Shown: positions 1 through 7,689 of the stretch, one piece after another
How positions within the stretch are numbered: the stretch's first letter is position 1
Layout: each line of letters begins with the position of its first letter
Assembly (NCBI GenBank): GCA_900767585.1
Contig: CAAFZP010000033.1
Location: 1 to 32,075, forward strand
Direction: 5' to 3'
Length of the DNA: 32,075 nt
DNA from: Lachnospiraceae bacterium
GTDB taxonomy: Bacteria > Bacillota > Clostridia > Lachnospirales > Lachnospiraceae
The notes under the pieces: generated by a model
The model's database searches: none
Told to the model about the DNA's origin: nothing
What the model saw: only the letters and a program-made list of their open reading frames with translations
Position numbers and translations under genes: made by a program

Positions 1-297
1 GATGTTCCGCGTCCGTTCAAGCAGGCCTTGCCGGAATATAACCGGCTGGAAGATCGATTACTCGATATGATATATACACAGTTCCTCGGGAGTTCATTAA
101 GCGCCGAGGAACAACATATTCTAAAAGAAATCGATAATGCAATGCTATGGTATGACCTGACATTTTTGCTTCATGAGAAGCAAGTTTCTCCAAAACCGCA
201 AATTCATATACAACCTGATTATACAGTCCGACCATTTGCGGACGTAGAAGAGGAATACCTGCGAATTTACCATTTTTTCTTCCGGTTGATATCGTAG
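1..297 (+). CDS. HD-domain phosphohydrolase, C-terminal fragment (5' end outside window)
   Basis: The open frame enters from the left edge (first codons read DVPRPFKQ) and stops at 295-297, so only about 98 C-terminal residues are present. The stretch DVPRPFK..LPEYNRLEDRLLD, a later KEIDNAMLWYDL segment and DYTVRPF recall the C-terminal half of YfbR-like HD hydrolases, which dephosphorylate nucleotides. The HD metal-binding motif itself would lie upstream of the window and cannot be checked. The gene runs toward the GH17 gene and their 3' ends overlap by 31 bases. A TTG at 28 is an internal codon, not the start. The family call is from memory of the pattern; the exact substrate is unknown. 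Confidence 0.7.
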   Translation, partial: DVPRPFKQALPEYNRLEDRLLDMIYTQFLGSSLSAEEQHILKEIDNAMLWYDLTFLLHEKQVSPKPQIHIQPDYTVRPFADVEEEYLRIYHFFFRLIS

Positions 298-1172
298 ATA
301 CCCCAGTTACACTCAGAGGCAGCCGGAGAGGACGGATCCTTCCAGAGCTCATCGAATGCTTCAAAGACGAAGCCAACGATTTCCTCGGATTTCAGATAAT
401 CGGTAACTTCCTCAAGGTAGCGCTTCTGATTTGCAACCGACGCATAATCGGCGTGATCATCATGTGCCGTATTCGTTGCCCAGCCAAGCTCTGTAAAACA
501 GATCTGCTTATCCGGATAGATTGCGCAGGCAGATTCGAAGCTTTCCTTCGTTTTGGCAAATGCATCCTCGATCGCAACATCCATATGATATGGATAGGTA
601 TGAATACCGATCACATCCACCTCATTCGCAATCGCATCCAGATTCTTCCAATCAATATCAACCTCACAGAAAGCAACCGGCTGTTTTACCGCTGCATGGA
701 GCTTCTTTGTATGTGCCACAAGACGTTCCTCAGATACCAGGTGTCCTACAAATGGGAAGCGGTTTTCGTTTCCGACAGAGACAGCCACGATTTCGTCTGT
801 ATATTCATTTGCAAGCGCAATCAATCGATCGAGCTGTGCATCATTGCCTGCTGCATGTGCTGCGAGTTCTTCATCACTGAATGTCTGCGGACCTGTGATA
901 CATTCTGCAGAATTGATTTCCGGCAATGAATCAATGCCAATCATACATTGAAGCGGGAGCTTCTCCTCACGGATTACCTGCAGAGCGGTAACGGCATGTG
1001 CATTTGGCTCATACATACGAATATATCCGTAGCCGTCTGCCACAAGCAGATGAAGGTCTTCGGAGATCTGTTCCTTCGACGGCATTTCACCGGTTGGACA
1101 TTGACCTTCCCGGTAACCGGAATAACAGATTGCCTTTTTATACGGTAATTTCTTCTCAAATGTTTTTCCCAT
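267..1172 (-). CDS. Glycoside hydrolase family 17 protein (beta-1,3-glucanase-like)
   Basis: The 301-residue protein has the two family-17 catalytic signatures: VGNE with Glu136 as the likely acid/base and TELGW with Glu228 as the likely nucleophile, spaced as expected for a compact TIM barrel. An IHTYPY segment near residue 190 and FEAFDELWK near 270 fit the substrate-cleft strands. Family members act on beta-1,3- or mixed-linkage glucans. There is no signal peptide or membrane segment, so it should act in the cytoplasm on imported oligosaccharides (inference). ATG at 1172 is preceded by AAAGGAGA (1180-1187). It appears monocistronic, with no transporter or sugar gene beside it. Its stop lies inside the convergent HD gene. 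Acquisition by transfer is possible but not shown. Confidence 0.8.
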   Translation of the reverse strand: MGKTFEKKLPYKKAICYSGYREGQCPTGEMPSKEQISEDLHLLVADGYGYIRMYEPNAHAVTALQVIREEKLPLQCMIGIDSLPEINSAECITGPQTFSDEELAAHAAGNDAQLDRLIALANEYTDEIVAVSVGNENRFPFVGHLVSEERLVAHTKKLHAAVKQPVAFCEVDIDWKNLDAIANEVDVIGIHTYPYHMDVAIEDAFAKTKESFESACAIYPDKQICFTELGWATNTAHDDHADYASVANQKRYLEEVTDYLKSEEIVGFVFEAFDELWKDPSSPAASECNWGIYDINRKKKW

Positions 1173-1276
1173 GTTTGATTCTCCTTTGTTTGATTGTATA
1201 TAGTTTCTTTGTTGTCCTGATTAAACACAAGTATCTTAACATACATTTTCCCGGAAAGAATATCATAGTTTTGTGG

Positions 1277-1322
1277 TTATTTGCAAATAAATGGAACTGT
1301 TTTTTACATTTGAAATAAATGG
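1277..1322. promoter_or_regulatory. Operator-like palindrome plus direct repeat upstream of GH17 gene
   Basis: TTATTTGCAAATAA at 1277-1290 is a perfect 14-bp palindrome. Its right part continues as AAATAAATGG (1285-1294), and the same ten bases recur at 1313-1322, giving two half-sites one 28-base period apart. The position, 105-150 bases upstream of the GH17 start codon, suits a sugar-responsive activator or repressor. Seen in sequence; function inferred. Confidence 0.4.
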
Positions 1323-1395
1323 CACATTCCCATGACAAATAATAAATCTACAGGTAGAATAGCAGAAGTCCCTCCATATGTTTGCTTATAAATTT

Positions 1396-1421
1396 ATTCG
1401 CAAAACTCAGGTTTTACGAAT
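1396..1421. repeat. Candidate difSL-like Xer recombination site
   Basis: ATTCGCAAAAC (1396-1406), four central bases, then GTTTTACGAAT (1411-1421): 11-base arms with one mismatch. It lies 90 bases before a XerS-like recombinase gene. The pattern CGCAAAACT..TTTTACGAA resembles the lactococcal/streptococcal difSL pattern as I recall it (CCGAAAAACT..TTTTCTTGAA), which also sits just upstream of xerS. Alternatives are an operator of the recombinase gene or an incidental hairpin. A terminator role is unlikely because no rightward gene ends nearby. Confidence 0.4.
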
Positions 1422-1428
1422 TTTTATA

Positions 1429-1457
1429 TTGCTTTTCTATGGGAGAAGTGGTATTCT
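1429..1457 (+). promoter_or_regulatory. Weak candidate promoter of the recombinase gene
   Basis: TTGCTT (1429-1434), 17-base spacer, TATTCT (1452-1457). Both boxes are imperfect; a TATTAT at 1460-1465 is an alternative -10 with no matching -35. It lies downstream of the inverted repeat and 50 bases before the start codon. Confidence 0.25.
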
Positions 1458-1510
1458 TGTATTATATAGAAATCAAGGATTTATGCGACATTTAAGGAGG
1501 TTTTTATTCT

Positions 1511-2572
1511 ATGGCCGATATTACTTATCATGAACAGGAAGAACAACATAATCTGGATCTGATCCGGAATGTGTGCAACGACCTTCCGGATTATATCAAG
1601 CGGTTTGTCCGTGGTATGCAACAAGAAACATCCCCGCGGACCAGACTTGGTTATGTGCGTGACATCAAGTTATTTTTTGAATATATCTGTGAAGTCTATA
1701 CGGAACATCCATGCGATACTCCGAAGGACGTCTCTCTGGATGTCCTTGCTTCCCTGGATACATTCTTTATTGAGGATTATCTTGATTATCTCCAGAAGTA
1801 CGAAAAAAACGGCCGTATCTATACAAACGGAAAATCATCCTTGAAACGCAAGCTCTGTGCTTTAAGTGTGCTCTTTAATTACCTTTATAAGCACGATATG
1901 CTGCACGAGAATATATTTGATAAGGTCGACCGACCAAAAATCCCTGAGAAACCGATTACGCGTATGGATCCGGCTGAGACAGCGAATTTTCTGGATACGG
2001 TTGAATATGGAACCAATCTTTCTGACCGTCAGCTCAAATTTCACGAAAAGAACAAAGTGCGTGATTTGGCTATTATGACGCTTATGTTATCCACAGGAAT
2101 CCGTATCTCCGAATGCGTCGGACTGGATCTCCGTGACATTGATTTTGAAAATACCAGTATCCGTGTAGTTCGAAAAGGCGGCAAAGAAGCGATTGTTTAT
2201 TTCAGCGACGAAGCGGTTGAACCTTTGCAGGAATACTTAGAACAGCGAAAGAAAATTGAACCGGCAAAAGGTTCTGAAAATGCCCTGTTCCTCTCCTCGC
2301 ACAACACCCGGATCAACGTCCGGACGATTCAGAATATGGTCAAGAAATATTCACAGGTGGCGGTTCCGCTGAAACATATTACGCCGCATAAGCTTCGTAG
2401 TACCTTTGGTACAGCACTTTACCAGGAAACCGATGATATCTATCTGGTGGCCGATGTTTTAGGCCATTCTGACGTAAATACAACGAAGAAACACTATGCC
2501 GATATGGACGATTATCGTAAACGTCGTGCAAGGAACACCGTGCAGCTCCGGGAGCATCCGTCTGAAAAATAA
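1511..2572 (+). CDS. XerS-like tyrosine recombinase
   Basis: A 353-residue integrase-family recombinase with all six catalytic residues: Arg198 (TGIRISE), Lys222 (RKGGKE), His293 and Arg296 (PHKLR), His319 (LGHSD) and the nucleophile Tyr329. An N-terminal SAM-like core-binding domain spans about residues 25-135. The length and the LSxRxxxxxxKNKxRDLAI segment (about 170-188) before the catalytic domain resemble XerS, the single recombinase of streptococci and lactococci, more than the roughly 300-residue XerC/XerD (recalled comparison). The likely role is chromosome dimer resolution. AAGGAGG at 1494-1500 lies 10 bases before ATG. No phage or transposon genes surround it, arguing against a mobile-element integrase. 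A XerD-like core recombinase remains the main alternative name. Confidence 0.8.
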   Translation: MADITYHEQEEQHNLDLIRNVCNDLPDYIKRFVRGMQQETSPRTRLGYVRDIKLFFEYICEVYTEHPCDTPKDVSLDVLASLDTFFIEDYLDYLQKYEKNGRIYTNGKSSLKRKLCALSVLFNYLYKHDMLHENIFDKVDRPKIPEKPITRMDPAETANFLDTVEYGTNLSDRQLKFHEKNKVRDLAIMTLMLSTGIRISECVGLDLRDIDFENTSIRVVRKGGKEAIVYFSDEAVEPLQEYLEQRKKIEPAKGSENALFLSSHNTRINVRTIQNMVKKYSQVAVPLKHITPHKLRSTFGTALYQETDDIYLVADVLGHSDVNTTKKHYADMDDYRKRRARNTVQLREHPSEK

Positions 2573-2578
2573 GTGTAA

Positions 2579-2617
2579 AAAAATATCCTTTACCAATCTC
2601 TGATAAAGGATATTTTT
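2579..2617. terminator. Bidirectional rho-independent terminator
   Basis: A perfect 12-bp stem, AAATATCCTTTA (2581-2592) with TAAAGGATATTT (2604-2615) and an 11-base loop, is flanked by A-rich DNA on the left and T-rich DNA on the right. It lies between the convergent recombinase and cytidylate-kinase-like genes and can serve both. Confidence 0.85.
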
Positions 2618-2636
2618 ATTACTTTCATATGATATA

Positions 2637-3251
2637 CTACTTTATCTTATCTATGTAATCAATGATGAAATCGACGGTATCGTCTTCACTCATCAGACTA
2701 CTATTGATAAATATATCATAGCTTTCCAAGGCACCCCACTTTTTTGAAGTGTAATAGTTATAATATGAAGCACGTGCTTTGTCTTCTTTTACAATCTGGG
2801 TCTTTGCTTTGTCCGGAGTCAGATTAAAACGTTCGGAAACTGTTTTAATCCGTTCCTCCAACGGTGAATGTATAAAGATACGAACGAGATTTGTGTTGTG
2901 ACGCAATGCATAGTCTGCACAACGTCCTACAAATACCGCCGGGCCTTTATCTGCCAGCTTTTTAATCGTATCATAAGTTGCCTGAAATGCCTGCTGGTTT
3001 AAGTTCGTCTGATAACCGGCGCTTGTAAATCCATAACTATATGGATCGGAAACAAGGGAATACAAGAAACTTCTCGTTGGTTTCTCGTCCAATGATTTCA
3101 AAAACTCCTCGCTCAATCCACTTTCTTTTGCTGTCTCGTTGATCAATTCCTTGTCGTAGAAGTTAGCGGAAAGCTTTTCAGCAAGCTTTCTGCCGATATT
3201 ACGACCATTACTGCCAAACTGTCTGCCAATTGTAATAATTGTTTTTGACAT
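2637..3251 (-). CDS. Cytidylate kinase-like family protein
   Basis: A 204-residue P-loop protein. The N terminus TIITIGRQFGSNGRNIG is the modified P-loop of the cytidylate-kinase-2 family. FYDKEL (about residues 31-36), GRCADYAL near 110 and a basic RIFIHSPLEERIK segment near 123-136 match the fold. Family members resemble CMP kinase, but their substrate is generally not established. It is preceded by a consensus promoter and a TTAAGTC palindrome, with an AAGGGGG ribosome site just before ATG at 3251, so it can be transcribed independently of the upstream patatin gene. Nothing in the neighbourhood indicates its substrate. Confidence 0.8.
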   Translation of the reverse strand: MSKTIITIGRQFGSNGRNIGRKLAEKLSANFYDKELINETAKESGLSEEFLKSLDEKPTRSFLYSLVSDPYSYGFTSAGYQTNLNQQAFQATYDTIKKLADKGPAVFVGRCADYALRHNTNLVRIFIHSPLEERIKTVSERFNLTPDKAKTQIVKEDKARASYYNYYTSKKWGALESYDIFINSSLMSEDDTVDFIIDYIDKIK

Positions 3252-3275
3252 AGATAAGCCCCCTTTACACGTCTT

Positions 3276-3327
3276 TTAAGTCTATTTGACTTAACATAAT
3301 TATACATTTTTTTGTGCAAATTGTCAA
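3276..3327 (-). promoter_or_regulatory. Consensus promoter with palindrome at the start site
   Basis: On the minus strand TTGACA (3322-3327), a 17-base spacer and TATAAT (3299-3304) match the sigma-A consensus at all twelve positions. Transcription should start near 3292, inside the palindrome TTAAGTC / GACTTAA (3276-3294, 5-base loop), which could be a repressor operator or a 5'-end stem-loop of the mRNA. Confidence 0.8.
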
Positions 3328-3333
3328 AATATT

Positions 3334-4263
3334 TTATAGATTTTCATACTTTTTAGCTATATTGTTGAATTTTTCTATATTGGAATTCACACGGTTTTCC
3401 ATTGTCTTGTATGTATGATTGACACGCATCTGCATTACGATATCATTATAATCATTCTGTGCAAGTATCGGTTCCATACGGATATACAAATCATCCGGAT
3501 GGAACTTTGTTTTTAATGCACGCAGTGCATCCTTCTCGCCGAGCATCACACGGAATTCTTTCGCCCGATCTGTAAAATTCAACGTACCATCGATGAGATC
3601 ACCCAAATCATGACTTGGATAGATCGTGATAAACTGCGCATCCGGCCATTTCTCCGTATTCAGTACTTTACCTGCGCGCATACCGATTACAATAAATTGC
3701 CGGATACCGAGATCATAGAGCGGCTGAATCGGCTCATTGTCAAGAAGTCCTCCATCCCGGTATTTCTTCCCCTCGATTTCCACTGCTTCATACATGATTG
3801 GAAGCGCTGTCGAAGCAAGCAGGATCTGTCGGATTGTCTCTGTGTCATAATCCTCCAGTTTCCGGTACTCCACCTGCTCCGGTTCCAAAGTAATATCATT
3901 TAACCGGCTGATTGATACATAGATATCCTGCGTATCTGCCTTGATTTTTTCCATATCGATATATTTTTCAAACATGGCAAGCATTTCGTTTCTGGAAAAA
4001 TACATACGTTTTTCCGCAAGCATCGTCGGATCTATTGCAAAAACCGTATCCATGTCGATTTCATTCCATGCCCGGTACAAAAGTTCCATATCGTTCATGG
4101 CATATAACATAGCATTGACTGCTCCAATGGATGCCCCGGAAATCGCAGAAACATCATCCAACATCCCCTGTTCTTTCAACACTTTCAATACACCTGCCTG
4201 GTAAGCACCTTTTCCGCCACCGCCAGCTAAGACCAATCCGACTCCATTTTTTTCTTCACTCAT
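3334..4263 (-). CDS. Patatin-like phospholipase family protein
   Basis: A 309-residue patatin-fold lipid acyl hydrolase. It carries the oxyanion loop GGGGKGAYQAG (from residue 14), the nucleophile elbow GASIG with Ser45, and the DGG motif with Asp170, completing the Ser-Asp dyad. There is no signal peptide or obvious membrane helix, so it is cytoplasmic or peripherally membrane-bound. AGGGAGG lies just upstream of ATG 4263. The 101 bases separating it from the cyclo-ligase gene contain no clear terminator or strong promoter, so its transcription unit is uncertain. Family members hydrolyse phospholipids or other acyl esters; the substrate here is unknown. Confidence 0.88.
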   Translation of the reverse strand: MSEEKNGVGLVLAGGGGKGAYQAGVLKVLKEQGMLDDVSAISGASIGAVNAMLYAMNDMELLYRAWNEIDMDTVFAIDPTMLAEKRMYFSRNEMLAMFEKYIDMEKIKADTQDIYVSISRLNDITLEPEQVEYRKLEDYDTETIRQILLASTALPIMYEAVEIEGKKYRDGGLLDNEPIQPLYDLGIRQFIVIGMRAGKVLNTEKWPDAQFITIYPSHDLGDLIDGTLNFTDRAKEFRVMLGEKDALRALKTKFHPDDLYIRMEPILAQNDYNDIVMQMRVNHTYKTMENRVNSNIEKFNNIAKKYENL

Positions 4264-4364
4264 ACATGCAGCCTCCCTTTTTATAAAAGTTCTACAATCA
4301 GAAATCTTCCCAAATAAATAACTGTCTTCCTGTTAGTTTACATAATATTATTACTGTAACCAAG

Positions 4365-4928
4365 TTAACTGTGATTATAAAACAGGTAATCCGGTTGAAT
4401 ATCTGTCTCTTCCATCGGGAAATCAAATTCCGGTACGATCTGTTCCGCATATGCAATTGCTACAGTTATACATTCCGGATACTTTGCAAGATATCGGTCG
4501 TAATAACCGCCACCATACCCGATCCGGTCCATTTTTTTGGAAAAAACTGCGCCAGGCATCACAATCAGGCATGAATCAGCCGGATCTGGTTTAAACGGAA
4601 TATCTCCAGCCGGCTCAAGAATATGATATGCCCCTTCTACCAGCGCTGTGTCAGGCTGATACAGATAAAAATCCATCGTATTGCCATCTACGCGTGGCAG
4701 ATACAGTCGTTTTCCGTCCTCCCAGAAACACTCTGCATATTGAAACAGGTCCACTTCGTTGCGGATTGGAACATACAGACACAGGTCAGTTGCTCTCTGA
4801 TAGCAAACATGCGACCGAAGTTTACATAGTATTTCTTCTGCCGCATGATTTTTATATTCTTCCGAAAGCTGATTTCTCTTTGCAAGAATCTGCTTCCGGA
4901 GTTTATTTTTCTGTTCATTTTTTATCAT
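4365..4928 (-). CDS. 5-formyltetrahydrofolate cyclo-ligase
   Basis: The 187-residue product converts 5-formyl-THF to 5,10-methenyl-THF using ATP, returning the storage folate to the one-carbon pool. The diagnostic RIGYGGGYYDRYL segment is at residues 135-147, with a basic N-terminal helix KNKLRKQILAKR and LPRVDG near residue 77. Length matches the family. Its ATG overlaps the last codons of the DUF896 gene by four bases, so the two are probably translationally coupled. In other genomes the symbol varies (fau/ygfA/yqgN), so none is assigned. Confidence 0.9.
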   Translation of the reverse strand: MIKNEQKNKLRKQILAKRNQLSEEYKNHAAEEILCKLRSHVCYQRATDLCLYVPIRNEVDLFQYAECFWEDGKRLYLPRVDGNTMDFYLYQPDTALVEGAYHILEPAGDIPFKPDPADSCLIVMPGAVFSKKMDRIGYGGGYYDRYLAKYPECITVAIAYAEQIVPEFDFPMEETDIQPDYLFYNHS

Positions 4929-5158
4929 ATGATTTTTCCTTCGCCCCGCATCTTCGGGATATCTTTTACATGGGTAATGCTTCCATCCGCTTCTCTGATA
5001 TCTATATTATCTAGCTGCGCCTTTAAATTTTTTTTGACGTTCTCGATATACGCTTTCCGCAGCTGTGCCTGTTCTTTTAATTCTGCTTCCGTCAGCCCTT
5101 CCACTGTTTTGCTTTTTTTTGCTAACTCATTGATTCTCTTTATATCTTCCTGATTCAT
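4925..5158 (-). CDS. DUF896 (YnzC-like) small protein
   Basis: A 77-residue helical protein with the family's recognisable LAKKSKTVEGLTEAELKEQ and LRKAYIENVKKNLKAQLDNI segments, predicted as a short two-helix hairpin, and a basic tail. The Bacillus homologue YnzC is encoded in the SOS-induced lexA/yneA region, but here the gene lies 17 kb from lexA, between proB and the folate cyclo-ligase gene, with no SOS box seen upstream. Function is not established for the family. It starts 40 bases after proB and overlaps the next gene by four bases, so it is part of that operon. Confidence 0.85.
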   Translation of the reverse strand: MNQEDIKRINELAKKSKTVEGLTEAELKEQAQLRKAYIENVKKNLKAQLDNIDIREADGSITHVKDIPKMRGEGKII

Positions 5159-5197
5159 CGATTTCTTACTCCTGTTAATCTGTTTTCAAACTCACAA

Positions 5198-6058
5198 TCA
5201 ATTTTTATATCCTTTGTGAACAATAAAATCCACTGTATCAAAATCATCATTTTCATGTGCCAAGAATAATGTTCCGACAGGTTTCCCTTCCATCAGATCA
5301 TATATTTCATTCAATCGCTCAGCATCCATGATGGCCATATCTGCGCCGGAATCTGTCGCAATACGCGCCGCTGCAATCTTGGTTGCCATACCACCGGTTC
5401 CGTAGCTTGTCACAGCATCTTTTGCCATTTGTTTCATTGTGTCATCAATGGTCTCGACCAACGTCAGTTTCTTTGCATCCGGGTTTTTATGTGGATCATC
5501 TGTATAAAATCCATCTATATCGGTAAGCAGGATCAACAGATCTGCCTTGATTAAATGTGCTACGATTGCAGACATCGTATCATTATCGCCAAATTCGATT
5601 TCCTCTGTCGCAACTGTATCGTTTTCATTTACAACAGGAATCACACCCTGCTGCAAAAGCTCATTTAATGTATTCTCTGCATTTCTACGCCGTTCAGGAT
5701 CGGTAATTACATCAAACGTCAGCAATACCTGTGCTGCCATATGGTTATATTCCATAAAAAGCTTTTGATAGATCATCATAAGCTGTCCCTGGCCGATTGC
5801 GGCACATGCCTGTTTTAATGAAACAGTCTTCGGTTTATTGCGGAGCCCAAGCATCTCGAATCCAACACCAATTGCACCGGATGATACGAGAATGACATCC
5901 TTTCCCTGATTTTTCAAATCACAAACAATCCGTACCAATGTCTCCAGTTTTCTGTAATCTGCTCCACCGGTTTCTTCATGAATGATGGAAGAAGATCCGA
6001 TCTTCAAAACAATCCTCTGTTTATCCTTTAATGATTCTCTTATACGTTTCTCATCCAC
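5198..6058 (-). CDS. proB: Glutamate 5-kinase
   Basis: The 286-residue amino-acid kinase phosphorylates glutamate to gamma-glutamyl phosphate, the first step of proline synthesis. It shows IVLKIGSSSI (about residues 16-25), LVSSGAIGVG near 57, VNENDTVATEEIEFGDND (about 143-160) and YGTGGMATKIAAA near 220. The C-terminal PUA domain of the roughly 370-residue E. coli type is absent, giving the short form seen in many clostridia. Its start overlaps the preceding FAD-protein gene by 19 bases. proA, its usual partner, is not in this window, which is the odd point of the context. Confidence 0.93.
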   Translation of the reverse strand: MDEKRIRESLKDKQRIVLKIGSSSIIHEETGGADYRKLETLVRIVCDLKNQGKDVILVSSGAIGVGFEMLGLRNKPKTVSLKQACAAIGQGQLMMIYQKLFMEYNHMAAQVLLTFDVITDPERRRNAENTLNELLQQGVIPVVNENDTVATEEIEFGDNDTMSAIVAHLIKADLLILLTDIDGFYTDDPHKNPDAKKLTLVETIDDTMKQMAKDAVTSYGTGGMATKIAAARIATDSGADMAIMDAERLNEIYDLMEGKPVGTLFLAHENDDFDTVDFIVHKGYKN

Positions 6059-7689
6059 TTTTTTTCCCTCTCATTGATATATTGTGCAACTGCTTCCGCA
6101 ACCTTGATTCCATCAACCGCTGCTGAAGTGATACCTCCGGCATATCCGGCGCCCTCTCCGCACGGAAACAGCCCTGCATATGCACTCTGATATGTCTCAT
6201 CCCGTACAATCCGTACCGGGGAAGATGTCCGTGACTCAATCCCCGATAAAACCGCATCTCCGGATGAAAATCCTTTTAATTTACGGTCATAGTCCAAAAT
6301 CCCTTCAATTATAGCATCATTTATATAGGCTGGCAAACAATTCCTTAAGTTTGCAAACTGATAACTGCCGCGGATATTCGGCCGGACGCTTCCAAATGCA
6401 GTTGAAATCCGGTTATTCTTATAATCCGCAAAACGCTGCACAGGAATTTTTCCATCTCCTTCTTCATATGCTTTCCGCTCATATTTCTTTTGAAACTCCA
6501 CACCGGCAAGCACACCATAAGATGCAAAACCATCGGCTTCAAAATCCTCCGGAGTCACATTGACTACAATTGCAGAATTTGCATTTTCTTCACTTCGATC
6601 ATGATTACTCATACCATTTACAACGCTCTGTGCTTCGCCGGACGATGCATTTACGACGAATCCGCCCGGACACATGCAGAAACTGTATACACTGCGTCCT
6701 TTGCCCGACCGGTATGTCATCTTATAATCGGCTGCAGGAAGCAGTTCTGCCTGCTCACTCGTGCCATATTGACTTGCATTTATCATAGACTGCTTATGTT
6801 CGATTCGAAGTCCCATCGCAAATGATTTTGCTTCCATCGGAACTGCAGTTTTCTGCAGCATAGCAAAAGTATCCCGTGCACTATGTCCGATTGCAAGAAT
6901 ACAAGCCGCTGTATGTAATGAACGCACAGTATCTGATTTCAAGTCTTTGATATCGAGTTGTAATTCATCTTCCGTTGTATGTGCAATCTGTACAAGCTGA
7001 TGCTCAAATAAAATCTCACCGCCAAGGTTTACGATCTTCCGGCGCATATTCTGCATCACCTGCTTTAATATATCCGTACCGATATGTGGCTTGTTTATAT
7101 ATCCGATTTCTTCCGGTGCGCCAAATTGGATAAAATCACGGATCACCGCCTGAATGCGTCCATGTTTATCTTTGATTCCGGTATTCAGTTTTCCGTCTGA
7201 AAAAGTACCGGCACCGCCCTCTCCAAACGATACATTTGAATTTGCGCAGATCATGGCATCTCCCTGCCAGAACGCCTCTACATCCTTTGTCCGTTCTTCG
7301 ACACATTTTCCACGTTCCACAACAACCGGACAATACCCGGCACGTGCCAGATGAAGTGCCGCGAAATAGCCAGCCGGACCGGCACCGATAATCACCGGTC
7401 GTATATGACAGTTTCGATTGGCTTCATACGGAAACTGATATTTTGTTTCTTTAGTTAACATAATATTTTTATCGTCAATCAATTTGCGTGGAATCTGTTT
7501 TTCATCCTCCAATTGCACATCCAACGTATAGATATGCATCAGATTGGATTTATCTCTGGCATCCAGCGATTTCCGCACAATCTGATATGTGTATGCTGAC
7601 TTTGTAGAAAGCAGCTTCTCCAGTTTCTTTTTAATTGCTTTCGTCTCGTCTTTTTGTACTGGTATTTTTATCTGATTTATTCTGATCAT
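6040..7689 (-). CDS. FAD-dependent dehydrogenase-like protein (COG2509 type)
   Basis: A 549-residue flavoprotein. About 90 N-terminal residues of a small alpha/beta domain precede the dinucleotide-binding GAGPAG at 102-107 and VVVERG near 121. Central FGEGGAGTFSDGKLNTG, CPGGFVVNASS and a C-terminal FPCGEGAGYAGGI are characteristic of this widespread family, which is related to HI0933/BaiN flavoproteins. Its physiological reaction is not known. It is cytoplasmic, with no signal. It overlaps the upstream flavoprotein gene by four bases and proB by 19, so the three form one tight transcription unit. Confidence 0.85.
   Translation of the reverse strand: MIRINQIKIPVQKDETKAIKKKLEKLLSTKSAYTYQIVRKSLDARDKSNLMHIYTLDVQLEDEKQIPRKLIDDKNIMLTKETKYQFPYEANRNCHIRPVIIGAGPAGYFAALHLARAGYCPVVVERGKCVEERTKDVEAFWQGDAMICANSNVSFGEGGAGTFSDGKLNTGIKDKHGRIQAVIRDFIQFGAPEEIGYINKPHIGTDILKQVMQNMRRKIVNLGGEILFEHQLVQIAHTTEDELQLDIKDLKSDTVRSLHTAACILAIGHSARDTFAMLQKTAVPMEAKSFAMGLRIEHKQSMINASQYGTSEQAELLPAADYKMTYRSGKGRSVYSFCMCPGGFVVNASSGEAQSVVNGMSNHDRSEENANSAIVVNVTPEDFEADGFASYGVLAGVEFQKKYERKAYEEGDGKIPVQRFADYKNNRISTAFGSVRPNIRGSYQFANLRNCLPAYINDAIIEGILDYDRKLKGFSSGDAVLSGIESRTSSPVRIVRDETYQSAYAGLFPCGEGAGYAGGITSAAVDGIKVAEAVAQYINEREKKWMRNV

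Larger units (their letters stand above)
1173..1510. other. 338-base gene-free region between divergent GH17 and recombinase genes
   Basis: No convincing gene on either strand. It holds a perfect palindrome and a repeated half-site on the GH17 side (1277-1322), an 11-bp imperfect inverted repeat with a 4-base centre (1396-1421), a weak forward promoter candidate (1429-1457), and ribosome binding sites at both edges. I found no good sigma-A promoter for the GH17 gene. Confidence 0.7.

Noticed and set aside
453..929. 158-codon plus-strand ORF inside the GH17 gene
   Set aside because: Antisense to a gene with conserved catalytic motifs; no start signal.
4264..4364. AT-rich quasi-palindrome and promoter for the patatin gene
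   Set aside because: The arms have several mismatches and the best -35/-10 pairs match only about half the consensus.
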